Below are positions 59,113-64,000 of a DNA stretch of 64,000 nucleotides, one piece after another. The stretch's first letter is position 1. Each line of letters begins with the position of its first letter. The DNA lies in assembly GCA_965219875.1 (NCBI GenBank), contig CBDCOW010000001.1:186001-250000 (forward strand), in the 5' to 3' direction. Source of the stretch: DAOUKH01 sp965219875. GTDB lineage: Bacteria; Chloroflexota; Dehalococcoidia; SHYB01. The notes beneath the pieces were generated by a model. The model saw only the letters and a list, made by a program, of their open reading frames with translations, was not told where the DNA came from and did no database searches. Made by a program: the position numbers and the translations under genes.

Positions 59113-60468
59113 TTAGGGTAAGGGCTTCCCCGTCATATAGACCTCGGGGCTGATCCCCAACACGCGCTCCCGGGCCTCCGCGGCAGCGAACAGCGAGCCC
59201 GTCACCGCGATTACGTCTCCGGGGCGGGCGAGCCGACGGGCCGCGTCCATCGCGCCGGCGACGCCATCCGCCTCCTCGGCTTCCACTCCGCACCGGGAGA
59301 ACGCCGCCAGAATAGCACGCGCCGGGGCCGATTTGGGATGCCGCGACTGCGCCGCGACGACGCGCCGGGCCAACGGCGCGACCTCCGCGACCATTCCATC
59401 GAGGTCCTTCGACCGATTCGCGCCGAACACCAGCACGACGTCCGATTCGGGGAAGCGCTCCCGCAATGCCTCACGAAAGCACCGCATTGAATACGGGTTG
59501 TGGGCCCCGTCGATCACGGTGGGAGCCTCCCCCGGCAACATCTCCATCCGCGCCGGCCACCGCACTTTAGCGATACCTTCCCGAATGGCTTCAGGCGTGA
59601 GGCCGAGACCGGCCTCGGCCAACGCCTCACAGACGCCGACGGCGACCGCCGCGTTCTCCGCCTGATGTCGGCCTCCCAGCGGCACGTCCAGCGCGTGGCA
59701 CCGGGAAGGCGTGGCGACTTCGACGCGCTGCGCACCGCCGCCGGTGCGCCACCGCTCCCACGTGATGTCGCGCCCCACCAGACGCAGCGGGACGCCGGCG
59801 CGCTCCGCCGCCCGCTCCACCACGTCCAGCGCCTCCAGGGGCTGCGGCGCACTCACGACCGGCGCGCCGGGCTTGATGATGGCGGCCTTCTCCGCTGCGA
59901 TCTGGGGGAGGCTGGCACCGAGCACGTCGACGTGGTCGAGGCTCAGGCTCGTGACGGCGCAGACCGACGGTGCGACGACGTTTGTGGCGTCGAGCCGCCC
60001 GCCGAGTCCCACCTCGATCACGCCGAGGTCGACGCCCTCCGCCGCGAAATGACGGAAGGCCAGTGCCGTCAGCGCCTCGAAGGTGCTGATCCGCCCCCAG
60101 ACTTCTCGCGCGTTCACCGCCGCCACCGCCGGCCGGAGGGCCGCCGCCCCCTCCGCGAACGCCGCCTTGGAGATCGGCTCGCCGTCTACTTGGATCCGTT
60201 CGCGGAGGTTGTGCAGGTGCGGGGAGGTGTACAGCCCCACCTTCAGGCCGGCGGCTTTGGCGGCGGAGGCTGTCATGGCACAGACGCTGCCCTTGCCTTT
60301 GGTCCCCGCCACGTGCGCCGTCGGATAGCGCAGGTGCGGGTCGCCGACGCGCCGCAACAGCTCCGTCACCCGCGTGAGGTTGAAGTCGCGGTAGCGCAAC
60401 TTTTCGGGGCCCTCGACTTCGAAATTCGCGAAGCCGAGCACGTAGTCGAGGGCTTGGCGGTAGTCCAT
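59113..60468 (-). CDS. folC: Folylpolyglutamate synthase / dihydrofolate synthase
   Basis: A Mur-ligase-family enzyme that adds glutamate to folates, 451 residues from ATG 60468 (MDYRQALDYVLGFANFE). The P-loop is VAGTKGKGSVCAMTAS. SPHLHNLRERIQVDGEPIS is the folate-loop signature. IEVGLGGRLDATNVV and SLSLDHVDVLG bind metal and ATP, and MEMLPGEAPTVIDGAHNPYS starts the C-terminal domain. No SD precedes ATG 60468. A TAGAAT hexamer five bases before an in-frame TTG at 60519 suggests an alternative leaderless start with 17 more residues. Fused or single function cannot be decided from sequence. Confidence 0.93.
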   Translation of the reverse strand: MDYRQALDYVLGFANFEVEGPEKLRYRDFNLTRVTELLRRVGDPHLRYPTAHVAGTKGKGSVCAMTASAAKAAGLKVGLYTSPHLHNLRERIQVDGEPISKAAFAEGAAALRPAVAAVNAREVWGRISTFEALTALAFRHFAAEGVDLGVIEVGLGGRLDATNVVAPSVCAVTSLSLDHVDVLGASLPQIAAEKAAIIKPGAPVVSAPQPLEALDVVERAAERAGVPLRLVGRDITWERWRTGGGAQRVEVATPSRCHALDVPLGGRHQAENAAVAVGVCEALAEAGLGLTPEAIREGIAKVRWPARMEMLPGEAPTVIDGAHNPYSMRCFREALRERFPESDVVLVFGANRSKDLDGMVAEVAPLARRVVAAQSRHPKSAPARAILAAFSRCGVEAEEADGVAGAMDAARRLARPGDVIAVTGSLFAAAEARERVLGISPEVYMTGKPLP

Positions 60469-60539
60469 GAGAGGAGCAAGCGACAGACGCGGTCGGACGG
60501 GTGGGCGGGCATTCGGCAACGGCCATTCTAGCAAAGCCC

Positions 60540-60600
60540 CTCGCCCGGTTTCTCCTTGCCTCTCCCCCTCCCGGGAGACTACGAGAGGGCCCCGGCTCGG
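60540..60600. repeat. Degenerate family A repeat
   Basis: CTCTCCCCCTCCCGGGAGAC followed by TACGAGAGGGCC, lying between the divergent folC and aminotransferase genes. Confidence 0.55.
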
Positions 60601-60605
60601 CTTTC

Positions 60606-60634
60606 TTGTGAGCCTTCCCTTTCCGTCCTAGAAT
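60606..60634 (+). promoter_or_regulatory. Promoter for a leaderless aminotransferase transcript
   Basis: -35 TTGTGA (60606-60611), 17-bp spacer, -10 TAGAAT (60629-60634), then six bases to ATG 60641. Confidence 0.5.
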
Positions 60635-60640
60635 GGATTT

Positions 60641-61864
60641 ATGGAACCTCGCCGCTTTCCTACTCCTTCAGGACCTCAACTCACGCACGTGACCAGCACC
60701 TCGCGCCGCGCCATATCCCGCCGCGTCCAAGCCGTCGCCCCGTCCGGCATCCGGCGCTTCTTCGACATGATCCTGACGATGGACGACGTGATCTCGCTCG
60801 GCGTCGGCGAGCCCGACTTCGCCACGCCTTGGGGCATCCGCGAGGCCGCCATCCATTCCGTCGAGCGCGGCCACACGCATTACACCTCCAACCACGGTCT
60901 CTTCGAGCTGCGCCGGCTCCTTTCCGACGACCTCAAACGCCGCTACGGCCTTGAATACGACCCCCGCGACGAGCTGCTTATCACCGTTGGGGTGAGCGAG
61001 GGGCTCGACCTGGCCATGCGGGCCATCCTTGATCCCGGCGACGAGGTCATCATCCCCGAGCCGAGCTACGTCTCGTACGGCCCTTGCGTAACGCTCGCCG
61101 GCGGGACCGTCGTCCCCGTCGCCACCACGGAGCGGAACGGCTTCCGCGTCACCGCGGAGCAGATCGAGGCCGCCGTTGGCGACGCCACCAAGGCCCTCCT
61201 CCTTTCCTACCCCAACAATCCGACGGGCGCCGTCCTTTCCAGGGAAGAACTGCTCGCCATCGCCGAAGTGGCCGTGCGCCGTGACCTCATCGTCATTTCC
61301 GACGAAGTTTACGACCGGCTCGTCTACGGTCACACGCACACCAGCCTTCCCTCGCTGCCCGGTATGCGGGAGCGGACCATCCTGCTCGGCGGGTTTTCGA
61401 AGAGCCACGCCATGACCGGGTGGCGCGTCGCCTTCGCGGCGGCCCCGCCGGAGATCCTCGGCGCCATGGTGAAGATCCACCAGTACACGATGCTCTGCGC
61501 CCCGGGCCCCAGCCAGGCGGCGGCCGTCGAGGCCCTCCGGACGGATGACCGGGTCGTCGACGACATGGTGACCGCCTACAACCATCGCCGCCGGCTGCTG
61601 GTAAAGGGGCTGAACGACATGGGGCTGCACTGCTTCGAGCCCCAGGGCGCCTTTTACGCCTTCCCTTGCATCGAGGTGACGGGTCTGCGCTCCGACGACT
61701 TCGCCGAACAGCTCCTCAAGGAGGAGCGCGTGGCCGTCGTGCCGGGATCGGCGTTCGGCGCGGCGGGCGAGGGCTACGTCCGCTGCTGCTACGCCGTATC
61801 GACCGGGGAGCTCGAAGAGGCACTCGAACGAATCGGCCGATTCGTTCGCCGCCGCGCCGGTTGA
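60641..61864 (+). CDS. Class I/II aminotransferase (aspartate aminotransferase-like)
   Basis: A fold-type I PLP enzyme of 407 residues. GVGEPDFATPWGIREAA and GHTHYTSNHGLFELRRLL are the N-terminal substrate-site blocks. LLLSYPNNPTGAVLSREEL and VISDEVYDRLVY bind the cofactor. The Schiff-base lysine is in GGFSKSHAMTGWRVAFAA at about residue 252. The C-terminal VRCCYAVSTGELEEALERIG has the carboxylate-binding arginine. Similar proteins accept aspartate, aromatic or branched amino acids. ATG 60641 is supported by the leaderless promoter; GTG 60689 is an alternative that removes a poorly conserved 16 residues. It ends two bases before the hydrolase gene. Confidence 0.92.
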   Translation: MEPRRFPTPSGPQLTHVTSTSRRAISRRVQAVAPSGIRRFFDMILTMDDVISLGVGEPDFATPWGIREAAIHSVERGHTHYTSNHGLFELRRLLSDDLKRRYGLEYDPRDELLITVGVSEGLDLAMRAILDPGDEVIIPEPSYVSYGPCVTLAGGTVVPVATTERNGFRVTAEQIEAAVGDATKALLLSYPNNPTGAVLSREELLAIAEVAVRRDLIVISDEVYDRLVYGHTHTSLPSLPGMRERTILLGGFSKSHAMTGWRVAFAAAPPEILGAMVKIHQYTMLCAPGPSQAAAVEALRTDDRVVDDMVTAYNHRRRLLVKGLNDMGLHCFEPQGAFYAFPCIEVTGLRSDDFAEQLLKEERVAVVPGSAFGAAGEGYVRCCYAVSTGELEEALERIGRFVRRRAG

Positions 61865-61866
61865 CC

Positions 61867-62560
61867 ATGACCGGCCCTCCGCAGGACGACGGCGGCCTGG
61901 GCCTCGAAATCCGGCGCATCGCCGCCGACCCGCAGCCCGACGGGACGCTGCTCGTCGAGATCGAGACCTCACGCGGGCCGATTCCGGCCATCTTTCATCC
62001 CCACGAGGGGAGCGACGGGGCCGTCGTCTGGCTCTCCGGCGCGATCGGCGGCTTCGGCGGGCCCGCCGACGGCGTCTACGCCGACCTGGCGAGCAACCTC
62101 GCGGGCCGTGGGGTCACTTCCCTGCGCCTCAACTATCGGAGTCCCGGGGGATCTCCGCGAGTGCGCCCTCGATGCCCTTGCCGGTGTTTCAATGCTGAAG
62201 GGGCTCGGCGCGCGGCGGGTCGCTCTCGTGGGGCACTCCTTTGGCGGCGCGGTCGTGATCGTGGCGGGCGCGCTCAGCCCGCTGGTCGTCGCAGTCGCGG
62301 CGCTGAGCAGTCAGACCTACGGGTCGACAGGGGCCGCGAAGCTCGCTCCCCGGCCGCTGCTCCTCATCCACGGCGAGGACGACGCGCGCCTTCCAGTGGC
62401 CTGCTCCCAACAAATCTACGACTGGGCCCTAGAGCCTAAGCAACTCATCCTCTACCCCGGCGCGGGCCATTCTCTCCGCGAATGCGGCACTGAGCTTCGG
62501 GAGGCTTTGGCGAACTGGCTGCTGCGTCATGTCGGGCCCTCCTTGGCCACCTCTCCTTGA
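61867..62560 (+). pseudogene. Alpha/beta hydrolase with a frameshift
   Basis: Two frames together make one dienelactone-hydrolase-like protein of about 230 residues. The first frame gives EIETSRGPIPAIFHPHEG, VVWLSGAIGGFGG and VTSLRLNYRSPG. The second continues with DLRECALDALAGVSMLKG, then the nucleophile elbow VALVGHSFGGAVV, LLIHGEDDARLP (acid) and YPGAGHSL (histidine). The switch is at GGGGG (62146-62150): one G fewer restores a single frame. Apart from that the triad is intact, so it may be a sequencing or assembly error, a fresh mutation, or less likely a slippage site. It is the second gene of the aminotransferase transcript. Confidence 0.8.
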
Positions 62561-62679
62561 ACAAACTCGCATGACCCAGGAGTTTTCGCGGTGGAAGGGC
62601 GGGAGAGAAACCAACCCCCGGCAGGGAAGGGCCCAGATTCGGAATGGTATCCTTGTTCTAACCTGTACGAGGTCCTGAC

Positions 62680-63933
62680 GTGTACCGAGCCCCCCGCGGC
62701 GCCAAAGACATCCTCCCCGACGAGCAGCCTTGGTGGGAGCACGTCGACCGCACCGCCGCCGACCTGCTCGCGCTGTACGGCTTCCGGCGCATCGACACGC
62801 CCATCTTCGAGGAGGCGGACCTCTTCGTCCGCTCCGTCGGCGAGGCGACCGATGTGGCGGAGAAGGAGACGTACACCTTCGAGGACCGCGGGGGCGACCT
62901 GCTCTCGCTGCGCCCCGAAGGCACCGCCGGCGTGGCCCGCGCCTACGTCGAACACGGGATGCACGTGCTGCCGCAGCCGGTCCGGCTCTATTCGACGCGT
63001 CTCCCCATGTTCCGGTACGACCGTCCCCAGGCGGGCCGGCAGCGCCAGTTCCACCAGCTCAACGTCGAGCTGCTGGGGTCGGCCGACCCCGAGGCGGACG
63101 TGGAGATTGTCGAGATCGCGTGGCGCTTCTTCGCCAACCTAGGGCTGCGCGGCCTCACGCTCTTCGTCAACAGCATGGGCGACGCCGCCTCGCGCCCCCG
63201 CTACATCGAAGCGCTGCGCGACTACTATGGGCCGCTCCTACCTCGGATGGGCGCGGACGCTCAGCGGCGCTTCGAGGCGAATCCGTTACGGCTCCTCGAC
63301 GGCAAGGACGAGGTCTCGGTAGGGCTCGCCGCGGAGGCCCCGCGCTCGACGGACTTCCTCGAAGGGGACGCCGCGGCCCACTGGAGCTCGGTGCTCGACG
63401 GCTTGGAGGCACTGCGAATCCCCTACTCCATCGATCACACGCTGGTACGCGGCCTCGACTACTACACGCACACCGTTTTCGAGATCGCGCCGCCAGAGGA
63501 GGGGCAGCAGAGCACGCTGGGCGGCGGCGGGCGCTACGACGGCCTCATTGAACAGATCGGCGGAAAGCCGACGGCGGGCGTCGGCGTCGCCTCGGGCATC
63601 GAGCGCATCATCATCAACCTCAAGCGTCAGGGCGTCGAACCGCCTGGCGCGCCGCGGGTCACCGCTCTCGTGGCGTTCCTCGGCAACGAGGCCCGGCGCG
63701 CCGCGCTCGAGCTGACCTCCAGCCTCCGCGCCGCCGCCGTCTCGGCGGTCATGGCTCCCGGCGGCAAGAGTCTGAAGGCACAGCTTCGCTACGCCGGCTC
63801 AATCGGCGCGGAGCACGCGCTCATCCTCGGCGGGGACGAGGTCCGCGACGGGACAGTGACGGTTAAGCGCCTGGCCGACGGCGAGCAGCACACCCTTCCC
63901 ACCGCCGAAGCCATCGCCCGCCTCGGTGGGTAG
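62680..63933 (+). CDS. hisS: Histidyl-tRNA synthetase
   Basis: Class II synthetase charging tRNA-His, 417 residues from GTG 62680 (MYRAPRGAKDILPDEQPWWE), with GAGG nine bases upstream. Motif 1 is in YGFRRIDTPIFEEADLFVRS, motif 2 YSTRLPMFRYDRPQAGRQRQ with FHQLNVELLG, the histidine-specific LVRGLDYYTHTVFEI, GGGGRYDGLIEQIGG and motif 3 GVGVASGIERII. The anticodon-binding domain occupies about 325-417. No T-box structure is visible in the 119 bases upstream. aspS, a common neighbour, would lie outside the window if present. Confidence 0.96.
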   Translation: MYRAPRGAKDILPDEQPWWEHVDRTAADLLALYGFRRIDTPIFEEADLFVRSVGEATDVAEKETYTFEDRGGDLLSLRPEGTAGVARAYVEHGMHVLPQPVRLYSTRLPMFRYDRPQAGRQRQFHQLNVELLGSADPEADVEIVEIAWRFFANLGLRGLTLFVNSMGDAASRPRYIEALRDYYGPLLPRMGADAQRRFEANPLRLLDGKDEVSVGLAAEAPRSTDFLEGDAAAHWSSVLDGLEALRIPYSIDHTLVRGLDYYTHTVFEIAPPEEGQQSTLGGGGRYDGLIEQIGGKPTAGVGVASGIERIIINLKRQGVEPPGAPRVTALVAFLGNEARRAALELTSSLRAAAVSAVMAPGGKSLKAQLRYAGSIGAEHALILGGDEVRDGTVTVKRLADGEQHTLPTAEAIARLGG

Positions 63934-64000
63934 CGGAGAGAGGGCGGAGCAAGGAGAGCGTTCCTTTATGCCCCTCCGGCGGCGGTGGGCAGGGCACGCA

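Noticed and set aside
62561..62679. T-box leader before hisS
   Set aside because: No specifier stem or conserved T-box sequence could be found in the 119 bases available.
63968..64000. Start of another plus-strand gene (ATG 63968 with AAGGAG upstream)
   Set aside because: Only 11 codons are in the window, with no recognisable sequence; cannot be supported.

Overview
The window is high-GC bacterial chromosome with closely packed housekeeping genes separated by gene-free islands of short palindromic repeats. Gene content (CIRCE-controlled groESL, pyrG-rho, glnA-gltB, several amidohydrolase, SDR and CoA-transferase genes, many GTG/TTG starts, many near-leaderless starts) fits an uncultivated Chloroflexota lineage, possibly Dehalococcoidia/SAR202-like. 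That placement is inference from gene content only; no rRNA or tRNA gene is present to confirm it.

Layout. 1-5.4 kb: the 5' end of an IS5-type transposase, two convergent amidohydrolases and a tandem pair of duplicated SDR dehydrogenases, each with its own copied promoter. 5.8-9.2 kb: a pyrG-rho operon (minus strand) with a consensus promoter and a long leader. 9.2-10.5 kb: an IS110 element inside a small TIR-bounded repeat. 10.6-18.2 kb: groES-groEL with CIRCE, an XRE regulator overlapping a DUF2851 gene, tsaD and a UvrD/PcrA helicase. 18.2-21.1 kb: an ammonium transporter preceded by an 18-codon ORF, and a DUF2156 protein. 21.3-29.3 kb: two large lipoproteins, one with four leucine-rich-repeat modules and one an M16 peptidase. 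30.4-35.5 kb: a CaiB-type CoA-transferase and a four-gene ABC importer of the putative selenate/phosphonate type. 36.7-41.7 kb: mutM, a collagen-like membrane protein and a 1,000-residue IPT/TIG surface protein. 42.2-44.0 kb: two tandem palindrome arrays around a DUF559 nuclease gene. 44-64 kb: dnaE with an in-frame palindrome, two small ORFs, ogt, moxR, glnA-gltB-dehydrogenase, a SWIM-finger protein, fabF, folC, an aminotransferase, a frameshifted alpha/beta hydrolase and hisS.

The strongest novel signal is mobile DNA. The IS110 element at about 9.27-10.42 kb has a non-coding 5' segment that folds by eye into two loops. Their guide segments match the element's own ends and its actual insertion site around a shared CT core, so a bridge RNA and its target can be read directly. 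The target is a roughly 174-bp element with 12-bp terminal inverted repeats. Related copies (about 120-220 bp, variable interiors) sit at the centres of other palindromic repeats, giving a nested record of insertions. A palindrome of the same kind is also carried in frame inside dnaE.

Functionally the window joins nitrogen assimilation (amtB, glnA, gltB), nucleotide and folate metabolism (pyrG, folC), translation and tRNA modification (hisS, tsaD), repair and replication (dnaE, uvrD, mutM, ogt), protein folding (groESL) and an envelope-protein region (LRR, M16, collagen-like, IPT/TIG).
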